Below, piece after piece: positions 44,963 through 53,780 of a stretch of 64,000 bases of DNA (the stretch's first letter is position 1; each line of letters starts with the position of its first letter). A program made the position numbers and the translations under genes. The notes beneath the pieces were generated by a model. It made no database searches and was not told where the DNA came from. It worked only from the letters and a program-made list of their open reading frames with translations. Origin of the DNA: Pedobacter sandarakinus (GTDB lineage Bacteria > Bacteroidota > Bacteroidia > Sphingobacteriales > Sphingobacteriaceae); contig NZ_JAPIVG010000003.1 of the NCBI RefSeq assembly GCF_026240095.1, forward strand, positions 434,001 through 498,000, read 5' to 3'.

Positions 44963-45835
44963 TTAATAACTTCTTTTAACCCTAGGGTCGGTGATAATTA
45001 TATAATCGCCCAATGCAATGAATTTCGTCCAATCAGGTTTTTCAAATTGCTCATCATAAAAAGTAGAAATATTAAGTATGCTGGTTTTTGGCAGATATTG
45101 TTTCAATTTAGCTAACGTGCCAAGTTTTTCATCGCTATGGAAACGCCCATTAAGTTGAAACACCTTCACACCTTTATGAGCGGTTAAAAATTTAGCGATA
45201 GACCAAGCCATACTCGCATCCCAGAAATTTTGTGCCTGGTAAACTTTCATGGTACCCATACCATGCCCACCCAGCAGGCTGTTAAACTTTTCATAGTAGC
45301 GCCCGGTAGCGGTATCAATAGGGAGAGGCGGCAAATTTGCATGAGATGATTTTGGGAAGTCCTTTAATGCCCCTAATCCGCCCTTAGTTACTGCATTGCT
45401 ATACCTACCGGCGCCATTGGCAGCAATAACAGGTAATTTATTGGTTTTAGCGTATTCTACCACATCGCTATAATCCTGGTAATTTGACCACGCCCGACCT
45501 TCCTTGATTAAATTTGCTTTAGAGATTACGCCGGCTAAATACTCATCGACAACTCCTTGCACATCCGTTTGGAACATTTCCATACTGGCCGCAACTTTAT
45601 ATGGATACTTTTCATTCAATTTTTTAAAAATTTCCAATTCCAGTTGGTGCCCTACGGCATCATTGTGTTCTTCTCCGAAAAATAGTACATCAACATTTTT
45701 CATGTCGGTAACGATATCATCAATCGTAACCATTTGCTGCTTTCTTACGTCGTAAATTTTATAACGCTTGTTTATATCCTGCGCTTTTAGGCCAATAGAT
45801 AACAATAATGAGCAAATAATAATACAACATTTCAT
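44963..45835 (-). CDS. ChaN-family (Tiki-like) exported protein
   Basis: 290 aa, signal peptide about 1-18 (LKA/QDIN) without a lipobox Cys. The family core is present: VDVLFFGEEHNDAVGHQLELEIFKKL (GEEHND), AASMEMFQTDVQ and VFQLNGRFHSDEKLGTL with the second His. ChaN binds haem in Campylobacter, and distant Tiki relatives are metalloproteases; which applies here is unknown. It is convergent with mscL. Confidence 0.85.
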   Translation of the reverse strand: MKCCIIICSLLLSIGLKAQDINKRYKIYDVRKQQMVTIDDIVTDMKNVDVLFFGEEHNDAVGHQLELEIFKKLNEKYPYKVAASMEMFQTDVQGVVDEYLAGVISKANLIKEGRAWSNYQDYSDVVEYAKTNKLPVIAANGAGRYSNAVTKGGLGALKDFPKSSHANLPPLPIDTATGRYYEKFNSLLGGHGMGTMKVYQAQNFWDASMAWSIAKFLTAHKGVKVFQLNGRFHSDEKLGTLAKLKQYLPKTSILNISTFYDEQFEKPDWTKFIALGDYIIITDPRVKRSY

Positions 45836-45964
45836 TCCTCAAAATAAAGAAAAATATTTCACCGACAAAATGATTGGATTCACCGTGTTTAACCTAAATT
45901 ATGCCTCCTTGATATGGGCAACATAGGGTATTATAAATACTTTTGGTTATTAAATTTAATAGAG

Positions 45965-46729
45965 ATGGAAAATTTAAATAATAACGGTATCAAAAACAGC
46001 GGACGGGTTTGGAGCGGTCTCATCATCATACTTGTGGGGATGGGTTTTTTATTAAATAATGTTGGGTTGGATATTCCCAATTGGATTTTTAGTTTTTGGA
46101 CATTTCTAATTGTTTTGGGCTTGTTTTTGGGCTTTAGAAAAAACTTTAAAGGCATTGGTTGGTTGGTTATCGTTTTAATTGGCGTATACAACACCATCGA
46201 TAGAATGGGATTCGATTTTGATATTTCAAAATATGCATTGGGTTTCGGATTGGTGATTGTTGGTGGTTTTCTAATATTAAGACCGAAAAATGGGTTCAAA
46301 AATAGTTTTGTAGATCAATCATCACCAACTGATTTCTCAACACAAACTGCTATAGAAAGCGGGCAGGCACAAAGTAGAAAAGCAAATACGAATGATGTTA
46401 TTGATGTTACTGCTGTTTTTGGAGGCAATAATCAAACGGTTTACTCCAAAAATTTTAAAGGTGGAGATATAACAGCTGTTTTTGGTGGAACGGATATCAT
46501 ATTAACGCAGGCCGATTTTGAAGAAACCGCATTACTAGATGTAACCGCTATTTTCGGTGGCATCAAATTGATTGTTCCACAAGACTGGGCTATTAAATCT
46601 AATGTTACAGCGATTTTTGGAAGTGTCGAAGACAAAAGGTCCCATTTTATGCCAATAGGAGAAAGGCAGAAAACCCTCGTGCTAGTAGGTACTGCAATGT
46701 TTGGGGGTATAGAAATTAAAAGCTTCTAA
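45965..46729 (+). CDS. LiaF-like membrane protein with repeated VTAVFGG strands
   Basis: 254 aa from MENLNNNGIKN (an upstream in-frame ATG adds 17 unlikely residues). Four membrane helices (about 15-105; first helix GLIIILVGMGFLLNNVGL) are followed by a soluble domain of short repeats: DVTAVFGGNNQTV, DITAVFGGTDIIL, DVTAIFGGIKLIV, NVTAIFGSVEDKR and GTAMFGGIEIKS. This matches the LiaF/cell-wall-active antibiotic response domain, a short beta-helix. LiaF proteins control a sensor kinase in Firmicutes. Here the next two genes are a LytS-type kinase and a LytTR regulator, so a similar envelope-stress role is likely. Confidence 0.85.
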   Translation: MENLNNNGIKNSGRVWSGLIIILVGMGFLLNNVGLDIPNWIFSFWTFLIVLGLFLGFRKNFKGIGWLVIVLIGVYNTIDRMGFDFDISKYALGFGLVIVGGFLILRPKNGFKNSFVDQSSPTDFSTQTAIESGQAQSRKANTNDVIDVTAVFGGNNQTVYSKNFKGGDITAVFGGTDIILTQADFEETALLDVTAIFGGIKLIVPQDWAIKSNVTAIFGSVEDKRSHFMPIGERQKTLVLVGTAMFGGIEIKSF

Positions 46730-46745
46730 GCTTGTATATTATCAG

Positions 46746-46770
46746 GCGGTTGGTGCATCACACCAACTGC
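46746..46770 (+). other. Hairpin between the LiaF-like gene and the kinase gene
   Basis: GCGGTTGGTG / CACCAACTGC form a 10-bp stem (one G-U) with loop CATCA, 17 bases after the LiaF-like stop. There is no U-run. It could tune the amount of kinase message relative to the upstream gene. Confidence 0.5.
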
Positions 46771-46803
46771 TTATATCATTAACCAACACTAAACTTCGCC
46801 ATT

Positions 46804-47865
46804 GTGACAACAAGACCATTATCTGTTCCGCAAATACAAAAAGTCTCGCTTGCCTTCGCACTAGCATGGACTGTCTTATGTGCCGTTGGCATGCATTACG
46901 TCATTAACTTTTCTTGGTTAATATCGGCTGTAGACAGTGCATTTAGTAATTTGTTGCTTGCTGGAGCATGTATTGGCATTAGCAATATGCTTGGATACTA
47001 TCAGCCAAAAAACGAACGTATTTTGTATTTTTTGGTCATTACCCTTGCCTTAACGCTTGTTATTATTTTTATTGGTAAATATACGTTACTAGCAATTTTC
47101 TACGATTATAAGGAGTATAAGGATTTTTACAACTTTAGTTTTTCTTTTCGTGGATTGATTTCTTTTATGTGTCTGGCATGGTGTGCCTTGGCCAATATAT
47201 TGTGGTATAGGTTAGAAGAACAATCTGAAACTCACGAACGTTTAACAGCAGCAAAGACGCTGGCAAAAGAAGCAGAGCTAAATAAATTAAGACATCAGCT
47301 ACAACCTCACTTTCTTTTTAATAGTTTGAATTCGGTTTTTGCGCTAACAATGATTAACCCCAAAGAAGCGGGGGTGATGATTACCAAACTTGCATCTTTT
47401 TTACGTGGAACGCTCAAGCGCGACGATGAAGTGTGGGTAAGCGTTGCCGAAGAAATGGAATACATTCAGCTTTATTTAGATATTGAAAAAGTGCGCTTTA
47501 GCCACCGTTTGAATATTGAAGTAAATGTTGCTGATGACACGCTGACCCTTTGTTTGCCTGGCACACTTTTACAACCCATCATCGAAAATGCCATTAAGTT
47601 TGGTCTATACAATACTTCTTCAGGCATTACCATCAAGATAGACGTCACGGTAGAAAACCATTTATTAGCTGTTAGGGTACAGAATCCTTTCGACCCGGAA
47701 ATGAAAGCAACCGGGGGAACAGGTTTTGGCTTAAGTGCTATTAAACGCAGGTTATACCTTTTATTTGCCAATCCACAGTTATTGCAGACAGAAATTGAAG
47801 CAAATAATTTATATATTACCACCTTAAAAATTCCACAGAAAAATGATCAGAACAATCCTCATTGA
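46804..47865 (+). CDS. LytS/YehU-type sensor histidine kinase
   Basis: 353 aa, apparent GTG start (the first codon in frame with the hydrophobic N-terminus). Four membrane helices (about 15-130), then the His_kinase domain with LRHQLQPHFLFNSLNSVFAL (phosphorylated His near 165) and an ATP-binding domain with PIIENAIKFG and GGTGFGLSAIKRRL. No periplasmic sensor domain of any size, so it probably senses membrane state or the LiaF-like partner. The 3' end overlaps the regulator gene by 23 bp. Confidence 0.92.
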   Translation: MTTRPLSVPQIQKVSLAFALAWTVLCAVGMHYVINFSWLISAVDSAFSNLLLAGACIGISNMLGYYQPKNERILYFLVITLALTLVIIFIGKYTLLAIFYDYKEYKDFYNFSFSFRGLISFMCLAWCALANILWYRLEEQSETHERLTAAKTLAKEAELNKLRHQLQPHFLFNSLNSVFALTMINPKEAGVMITKLASFLRGTLKRDDEVWVSVAEEMEYIQLYLDIEKVRFSHRLNIEVNVADDTLTLCLPGTLLQPIIENAIKFGLYNTSSGITIKIDVTVENHLLAVRVQNPFDPEMKATGGTGFGLSAIKRRLYLLFANPQLLQTEIEANNLYITTLKIPQKNDQNNPH

Positions 47866-48577
47866 TGATGAACCTTTAGCGAGAGATATTGTTAAGTTTT
47901 ACCTAACCGATCATCCTGAGGTTGAGATTATTGCTGAATGTTGTGATGGTTTCGAGGGATTAAAAGCCATTACCCAACATAAGCCAGATCTTATTTTTCT
48001 TGATATTCAAATGCCTAAAATTAGTGGTTTTGAAATGCTGGAACTGGTAGAGGACAAGCCCGCTGTGATTTTCACAACTGCTTTTGATGAATACGCGATT
48101 AAGGCTTTTGAAGTTAATGCCGTGGATTATTTGTTGAAACCGATCGATAAGGCGAGGTTTGATCTGGCAATGAACAAAATTCCCGGGAGGATAACAAGAA
48201 GTGATAACACCGAAGCAGTTTTAGAAGCAGCGGCACTAACACCCGCACAAAATAATAGGGTAGTAGTAAAAAAAGATGGCGTAATTAAAATTATTCCTAC
48301 CGGAGATATTGATTATTTAGAAGCCGATGATGATTACGTTAAGTTAAATGCCGTGGATGGTGTGTTCTACAAAAATAAAACCATGTCTTATTTCGAACAG
48401 ACCCTAGATTCAGGACAATTTATTCGTATACATAGATCTTACATCATCAACCTGGCTCAGGTAACAAAAATTGAGCTGAAAGAAAAAGATAGCTACGTTG
48501 TATTGCTCAAATCGGATATTTGGTTGCCAGTTAGTAAAACCGGTTACACCAAATTAAAAGTTGCGCTAGGTTTGTAA
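47843..48577 (+). CDS. LytTR-family response regulator
   Basis: 244 aa. Receiver domain 1-120 with DDEPLARD at the acidic pocket, phospho-Asp in LIFLDIQMPKISGFEML (near D54), TTAFDEYAIKAF and the Lys in LLKPIDK. LytTR DNA-binding domain about 140-244 (RVVVKKDGVIKIIPTGDIDYLEADDDYVKL, FIRIHRSYIINL). It is the output of the overlapping kinase gene. Targets are unknown, and no repeated LytTR operator was noticed in the promoter of this operon. Confidence 0.94.
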   Translation: MIRTILIDDEPLARDIVKFYLTDHPEVEIIAECCDGFEGLKAITQHKPDLIFLDIQMPKISGFEMLELVEDKPAVIFTTAFDEYAIKAFEVNAVDYLLKPIDKARFDLAMNKIPGRITRSDNTEAVLEAAALTPAQNNRVVVKKDGVIKIIPTGDIDYLEADDDYVKLNAVDGVFYKNKTMSYFEQTLDSGQFIRIHRSYIINLAQVTKIELKEKDSYVVLLKSDIWLPVSKTGYTKLKVALGL

Positions 48578-48627
48578 TGCTACCTAAACGTACAACTGGC
48601 ACCTAAAATATTCCACTTATTTAAGAA

Positions 48628-49578
48628 TTATACATCGATAGTGGTTTTTTCTATCGCATCGAATAAACTGAAATCGATAACCGTTTTACCTGTAGCATTG
48701 TGATAGTTCATTACCTTAAATTTTGCGTTCCATTCGATATCCTCGTCTTGGTAGCTGGTGCGGCTATGAACGGTTTGAGAAAAAGTTTCATCGAAGGCTT
48801 TAATAATGATAAAAATCTCAACCTCTGCAGCCGATAACTCAAGCTGCGTTTTATCATAAATAGGGCTATCTTCGGTAATTGGATGTACCAATGTCCAATT
48901 CAAAGGTAAAATGCTTATGCTTTTACGCTCTAGTTGTAAGGGGTAGAAACTACGTTTAAGCTTTCCGTCAACCGTTTCGTTAAAACTAATAAACATCTGG
49001 GCCTCTACATCTATCAAAGCATTCCTTCGAAGATTTACGAGTCGGCACATTAACCCAGTGTGATCGTGAAAGGGCGAAACAACCATTTTCCTGGAAAAAG
49101 AAATCTTGGAGGTTGGTCTGCTAAAGCGTCCGTACAGTAAACCTGTAGCCAATGCAAATGCCAGTAAGCCAAGCATGCTCTCAAAAGCTGCCACAATGCT
49201 GGTTAGAAAGCCTTGCGGCGCAATATGCCCATAGCCTACGGTAGAAATGGTTTGAGCGGAAAAAAAGAATGCATCAAAGAAATGATCGCGGGCAGTTGTA
49301 CCATTTGCGCCATTTAAGTTTTCGATGCCAATTAAATTGTAAGTAATGGCAAAAGCAGTATTAACAATAAGATAAGCGACTAAAATTACGATGAAAAAAC
49401 GCGACCAGCTCATGGTTACCAAGCGGGTATAAGTATCATCTAATTTAAACCATGGTAGGCCAGTTCGTTCAATATTAGGTGTTCCATCAATATTTAATAC
49501 TCGCTGGTTTTTCAACACGGGTGCAGAGCCGAAACCCAAATCATCATTAAACTGTACTTTTCTCCTGAAAAAAGCCAT
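48628..49578 (-). CDS. KirBac-type inward-rectifier potassium channel
   Basis: 316 aa from MAFFRRKVQFNDD; an in-frame ATG 14 codons upstream would overlap the trp promoter region and adds unlikely residues. Slide helix and TM1 (about 50-85), pore helix and selectivity filter TISTVGYG near residue 122, TM2 (about 130-160), then a C-terminal immunoglobulin-like cytoplasmic domain (RRNALIDVEAQMFISFNE, ...). The filter is canonical for K+. It is divergent from the trp leader, with the two promoters packed within about 60 bp. Confidence 0.93.
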   Translation of the reverse strand: MAFFRRKVQFNDDLGFGSAPVLKNQRVLNIDGTPNIERTGLPWFKLDDTYTRLVTMSWSRFFIVILVAYLIVNTAFAITYNLIGIENLNGANGTTARDHFFDAFFFSAQTISTVGYGHIAPQGFLTSIVAAFESMLGLLAFALATGLLYGRFSRPTSKISFSRKMVVSPFHDHTGLMCRLVNLRRNALIDVEAQMFISFNETVDGKLKRSFYPLQLERKSISILPLNWTLVHPITEDSPIYDKTQLELSAAEVEIFIIIKAFDETFSQTVHSRTSYQDEDIEWNAKFKVMNYHNATGKTVIDFSLFDAIEKTTIDV

Positions 49579-49595
49579 ATATTTTATAAAAGATT

Positions 49596-49626
49596 TTGGA
49601 ATTATAAAAAAGTATATCAATATTTG
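49596..49626 (+). promoter_or_regulatory. Promoter of the trp leader/operon
   Basis: TTG (49596-49598), 20 bases, then AATATTTG (49619-49626), one base off TAnnTTTG. The predicted start is near 49633, only about six bases before the leader ATG, the same compact layout as the pheA leader. Confidence 0.6.
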
Positions 49627-49638
49627 TTCTGTACAAAC

Positions 49639-49692
49639 ATGATAATTAAAAACTTAAATAACAATTGGTGGTGGCATAACGTAAATCGTTAG
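49639..49692 (+). CDS. trpL: Trp leader peptide
   Basis: A 17-codon ORF reading MIIKNLNNNWWWHNVNR with three consecutive Trp codons (49666-49674). A U-tailed hairpin follows about 46 bases later and then trpD. The stop region (TTAGGCAA, 49689-49697) can pair through GGCAA with TTGCC in the terminator's first arm and loop (49743-49747). A ribosome stalled on the Trp codons would leave it free, while one at the stop would cover it. The arrangement is that of the Proteobacterial trp attenuator. The antiterminator is short (5 bp), so the structural part is less certain than the peptide. Confidence 0.88.
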   Translation: MIIKNLNNNWWWHNVNR

Positions 49693-49738
49693 GCAAATTC
49701 TATTGTTATATATTTAAAAATATTTTATACCAACTAAG

Positions 49739-49767
49739 AGGATTGCCCCAAAAGCAATCCTTTTTTT
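49739..49767 (+). terminator. trp attenuator terminator
   Basis: AGGATTGC (49739-49746), loop CCCAAAA, GCAATCCT (49754-49761), then seven T. It lies between the leader-peptide stop and the trpD ATG (49818), so it is positioned to abort transcription before the structural genes. Confidence 0.92.
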
Positions 49768-49817
49768 ATTGGCCGCTGTTAGCCAAATGTTATCGCAACA
49801 GCAAAGTGAAAATTTAC

Positions 49818-50804
49818 ATGAAAAAAATTTTAAACCATTTATTCGAGAACAAGAGCTTTAGTAGAGCAGAAGCCAAAAATATATTGATTTCAATTTCGCA
49901 GGGTGAGTTCAACTCATCACAAATAGCAGCTTTTATTACGGCTTACGCTATGCGAAATATAACTGTTGATGAACTACAAGGCTTTAGAGATGCGATGTTG
50001 GATTTAGGCGTAAAAACAAATTTTTCTGATTACGAGCTGATTGATTTGTGCGGAACAGGGGGAGATGGAAAAGATACTTTTAACATTTCCACACTCTCTT
50101 CTTTTGTAGTAGCCGGCGCCGGACACAAGGTCGCTAAACATGGTAATTATGGCGTTTCTTCTGGCTGTGGTTCATCAAATGTAATGGAACATTTAGGCTA
50201 CCAGTTTACTAACGATGAAGATGTGTTGAAACGAAATTTAGATCATGCTGGCATTTGCTTTTTGCATGCGCCATTGTTTAATCCGGCAATGAAAATTGTT
50301 GCGCCAATACGTAAAGATCTGGGTATCAAAACTTTTTTTAATATGCTGGGCCCAATGGTTAATCCGGCGCAGCCAAAATATCAAATGGTTGGCGTGTTTA
50401 GTTTAGAGTTGGCTCGATTGTACAATTATCTTTATCAGGATACCACAAAAAGCTATACCATTGTGCATGCTTTAGAAGGCTACGATGAAATTTCGCTTAC
50501 CTGCGATGTAAAGACCTTCAATAACAAGGGCGAGGGAATTTTAACCCTCAACGATATGGGCTTTGAAAAGGTTGCCGTTAGCGATATTAAAGGTGGCAAT
50601 ACGGTTGAGTCTTCTGCGAAGATTTTTATGGATGTGCTAGATGGAAGCGCTACTGATGTGCAAAATAATGTAGTACTTTGCAATGCTGCGCTTGCCATCA
50701 AAACCATTAAGCCAGATGCGTCATTTGCAGATTGCTTCTATGAGGCAGAAGAATCCCTGAACAGTAAAAAGGCATTAAACTGTTTTAAAAAATTGGTTGC
50801 CTGA
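49818..50804 (+). CDS. trpD: Anthranilate phosphoribosyltransferase
   Basis: Transfers phosphoribose from PRPP to anthranilate. 328 aa from MKKILNHLFENKSF; an upstream in-frame ATG (49743) falls inside the attenuator terminator and is rejected. Family motifs: the PRPP-binding DLCGTGGDGKDTFNIST near residue 78, KHGNYGVSSGCGSSNVMEHLG, and RKDLGIKTFFNMLGPMVNPA. No TrpG is fused. It is the first structural gene after the attenuator and shares one base (TGATG) with trpF. That trpD and not trpE leads this unit is unusual; trpE, trpG and trpC must be elsewhere. Confidence 0.96.
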   Translation: MKKILNHLFENKSFSRAEAKNILISISQGEFNSSQIAAFITAYAMRNITVDELQGFRDAMLDLGVKTNFSDYELIDLCGTGGDGKDTFNISTLSSFVVAGAGHKVAKHGNYGVSSGCGSSNVMEHLGYQFTNDEDVLKRNLDHAGICFLHAPLFNPAMKIVAPIRKDLGIKTFFNMLGPMVNPAQPKYQMVGVFSLELARLYNYLYQDTTKSYTIVHALEGYDEISLTCDVKTFNNKGEGILTLNDMGFEKVAVSDIKGGNTVESSAKIFMDVLDGSATDVQNNVVLCNAALAIKTIKPDASFADCFYEAEESLNSKKALNCFKKLVA

Positions 50805-51436
50805 TGGAAAATCTGAAATTGAAGGTGTGTGGGATGACATTGGCGGCAAATATTGCATCAGTTGCGGCGCTGAAACCTGATTATTTGGGGTTTATTTTTT
50901 ATGAAAAATCGCCTAGATTTATCAGCAATGTATCTGCAGAATTGATTAGATATATCCCGCAGGAAATAAAAACGGTTGGAGTTTTTGTTGATGAAGCATT
51001 AAGTTCCATAAAGGAAAAAGTTAAACTTTATCAGTTAAAGGCTGTTCAATTACATGGAAACGAAACCGTTGAAGATGTACAAGATCTTAAAAATACTTTT
51101 AGCCAACTGGAAATATTTAAGGCTTTCGGGATAGCCGAAGATTTTGACTTCGCTAAACTAGCAGTTTATGAAGATAACGTAGATTATTTCCTTTTCGACA
51201 CCAAGACAAAAACCCATGGTGGTTCTGGCAAGACCTTCGATTGGGGAATTTTGAGTCGATACACACTTGAAAAACCTTATTTTTTGAGTGGGGGAATAGA
51301 TTTACAACATGCGGCATCGATCAAACAAATTACTGATGAGCGCCTTTTCGGCTTAGATATTAACAGTAGGTTTGAAATTGAACCAGGACAGAAAGACGTT
51401 GAGCGGATTAAGCAATTTATAAGAAGCTTTTCTTAA
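50804..51436 (+). CDS. trpF: Phosphoribosylanthranilate isomerase
   Basis: Amadori rearrangement step of tryptophan synthesis. 210 aa TIM barrel: KVCGMTLAANIASVAALKPDYLGFIFYEKSPRF (catalytic Cys7), AVQLHGNETVEDV, the catalytic Asp in YFLFDTKTKTHGGSGKTFDW, and FLSGGIDLQHA with GLDINSRFE at the phosphate end. It is coupled to trpD by a one-base overlap. The next gene, trpB, follows after 136 bp with no trpC between them. Confidence 0.96.
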   Translation: MENLKLKVCGMTLAANIASVAALKPDYLGFIFYEKSPRFISNVSAELIRYIPQEIKTVGVFVDEALSSIKEKVKLYQLKAVQLHGNETVEDVQDLKNTFSQLEIFKAFGIAEDFDFAKLAVYEDNVDYFLFDTKTKTHGGSGKTFDWGILSRYTLEKPYFLSGGIDLQHAASIKQITDERLFGLDINSRFEIEPGQKDVERIKQFIRSFS

Positions 51437-51572
51437 GTAGATAACCTGCAAGCAAATTGAGGTTTATGCATTATTGATCAATTTGGGAACTAAGCGCACA
51501 ACTTTCTTCCCGCCTAATATATAATTACAGTTCATTAGCACCAGTTTATACAGGTGGATTATTGATATAAAT

Positions 51573-52754
51573 ATGAAATACAAAGTAAACGAAAAAGGAT
51601 ATTACGGAGATTTTGGAGGTGCATACATTCCCGAAATGCTATATCCAAACGTAGAAGAATTACGTCAAAACTATCTGAAAATTATTGACGATGCTGATTT
51701 TAAGAAGGAATTCCATCAGTTAATGAAAGATTATGTAGGTCGTCCATCGCCATTATATTTGGCCAAACGATATTCTGAACGTTTGGGGGCCAACATTTTC
51801 CTCAAGCGGGAAGACTTGAACCATACCGGTGCACATAAAATTAACAATACCATCGGACAAATTCTACTGGCCGAAAAGTTGGGCAAAAAACGGATTATTG
51901 CGGAAACAGGTGCCGGTCAGCACGGTGTTGCAACTGCTACCGTATGTGCTTTGCGGAACTTGGAATGTGTAATTTATATGGGCGAAGTAGACATCGAACG
52001 TCAGGCACCAAATGTTGCTCGTATGAAAATGCTCGGTGCAAAGGTTGTCCCTGCAAGTTCTGGTAGCAAAACCCTTAAAGATGCTACCAATGAAGCCATG
52101 AGGGATTGGATTAATAATCCGGTTGATACCCATTACATCATTGGTTCGGCCGTAGGTCCACATCCTTACCCTGATATGGTGGCTATTTTCCAATCAATTA
52201 TTTCTGAAGAAACTAAGAAACAATTATTGGAGCAAACAGGAAACGCACAGCCAGACTATGTTTTGGCCTGTGTTGGTGGTGGAAGTAATGCTATAGGTAT
52301 GTTTTATCATTTTATGGATGATGAAAACGTAAAGTTAATTGCAGTGGAAGCAGCAGGTAAAGGGGTTTCTAGCGGCTTTTCTGCAGCAACAACTTTTCTG
52401 GGTAAAGAAGGGGTATTACACGGCAGTAGAAGCATCCTGATGCAAACCATAGATGGGCAGGTAGTAGAACCTCACTCTGTTTCTGCAGGTTTAGATTATC
52501 CTGGTATTGGGCCGCAACATGCCCATTTATTCAAAACTGGACGAGGGCAGTATGTTTCTATAACAGATGAAGAAAGTTTGGAAGCGGGTTTACGCTGCAC
52601 TCAACTTGAAGGCATCATTCCCGCCATAGAAAGTGCACATGCATTAGCATATCTCGAGAAAATGACCTTTAAAGGTGGCGAAGTTGTGGTAGTTTGTCTT
52701 TCCGGTAGGGGCGACAAAGATTTAGACACCTACATCAAATATTTTAATTTATAG
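51573..52754 (+). CDS. trpB: Tryptophan synthase beta chain
   Basis: PLP enzyme that condenses indole with serine. 393 aa, standard. The PLP lysine lies in [13 protein letters not shown] (near residue 90). [17 protein letters not shown] and the phosphate-binding [15 protein letters not shown] near 235 are also clear, and the C-terminal [12 protein letters not shown] is present. The 136-bp spacer upstream has no leader peptide or terminator that I can see, so trpB probably reads through from trpD-trpF. Confidence 0.97.
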   Translation: MKYKVNEKGYYGDFGGAYIPEMLYPNVEELRQNYLKIIDDADFKKEFHQLMKDYVGRPSPLYLAKRYSERLGANIFLKREDLNHTGAHKINNTIGQILLAEKLGKKRIIAETGAGQHGVATATVCALRNLECVIYMGEVDIERQAPNVARMKMLGAKVVPASSGSKTLKDATNEAMRDWINNPVDTHYIIGSAVGPHPYPDMVAIFQSIISEETKKQLLEQTGNAQPDYVLACVGGGSNAIGMFYHFMDDENVKLIAVEAAGKGVSSGFSAATTFLGKEGVLHGSRSILMQTIDGQVVEPHSVSAGLDYPGIGPQHAHLFKTGRGQYVSITDEESLEAGLRCTQLEGIIPAIESAHALAYLEKMTFKGGEVVVVCLSGRGDKDLDTYIKYFNL

Positions 52755-52827
52755 ATTTCGACTTTAAGGCAGGTAATTCGATGAATTGTGATCCTGCCTA
52801 ATGTGACATTAAATATTGTGCAAAACA

Positions 52828-53595
52828 ATGAACAGAATTAAACAGCTCTTCAAAGAGAAAAAAAATATATTGTCTATTTATTATACAGCCGGTTATCCAA
52901 ATACCGGAGACACGATAAAGATTGCAGAAGCTTTAGAAAGATCTGGAGCCGACATGCTCGAGATTGGTTTTCCTTATTCAGATCCTGTTGCCGACGGACC
53001 GGTGATCCAGGCAAGTAGCAAGCAATCCTTAGATCAGGGCATGACACTTCAATTGCTCTTTGATCAACTGAAAGAGTTGCGTAAAAATGTTACTATTCCC
53101 GTATTGTTAATGGGTTATGTTAATCCCGTATTGCAATTTGGTGTAGAAAACTTTTGTAAAGCCTGTGCTGAAGTAGGGGTTGATGGATGCATTGTACCAG
53201 ATCTGCCCATGGTCGAGTACGAAGAATTTTATCAGGATTGTTTCGAAAAACACAATTTAAGCAACGTATTTCTAATTACACCACAAACTGCTGAAGCTCG
53301 TATCCATAAAATTGACAGCCTTACCAATGGATTCATCTATCTGCTGTCATCATCAGCTACCACAGGAAAAAATCTGGAGGTTGGAGATACAACCGAAGCG
53401 TATTTCAGCAGAATCAAGAATATGAATTTGAAAAATCCCACCATGATTGGATTCGGTATTAGTGATAAGAGAACTTTCGACAAAGCGTGTAGTTACGCAG
53501 ATGGCGCCATTATTGGAACCGCGTTTGTAAAATCTATTGCAGATGGTGACATTGATGAAAATGTAAGCCGTTTTATGAGCGAGTTTAAAAGTTGA
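52828..53595 (+). CDS. trpA: Tryptophan synthase alpha chain
   Basis: Cleaves indole-3-glycerol phosphate to indole and channels it to TrpB. 255 aa from MNRIKQLFKEKKNI; a GTG four codons upstream is possible. Motifs: ALERSGADMLEIGFPYSDPVADGPVIQASSKQSL with catalytic Glu (EIG) and Asp (SDP), LMGYVNPVLQFG, and a GFGISDKRTF phosphate region. A strong terminator follows, ending the trpDFBA unit. Confidence 0.96.
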   Translation: MNRIKQLFKEKKNILSIYYTAGYPNTGDTIKIAEALERSGADMLEIGFPYSDPVADGPVIQASSKQSLDQGMTLQLLFDQLKELRKNVTIPVLLMGYVNPVLQFGVENFCKACAEVGVDGCIVPDLPMVEYEEFYQDCFEKHNLSNVFLITPQTAEARIHKIDSLTNGFIYLLSSSATTGKNLEVGDTTEAYFSRIKNMNLKNPTMIGFGISDKRTFDKACSYADGAIIGTAFVKSIADGDIDENVSRFMSEFKS

Positions 53596-53619
53596 TTATA
53601 GATTAGAAATTCAATTTAG

Positions 53620-53670
53620 ATCAATGGAGTGGATAAACTTTAAGTTTGGCTACCTCCATTGATTTTTTTC
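53620..53670 (+). terminator. Terminator of the trp operon
   Basis: ATCAATGGAG (53620-53629) pairs perfectly with CTCCATTGAT (53654-53663). An inner AAACT/AGTTT stem fills the loop, and a seven-T run follows. Confidence 0.9.
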
Positions 53671-53780
53671 TTTTTAAAGTTGATATAAGTGCGAACAATG
53701 TTGCCGGATCGTGGATCAAAACTAAGCCGCCCTTTTTTGAAACCACTTGGTGATTCTCAAAGGCGATGAACTATACCTAT

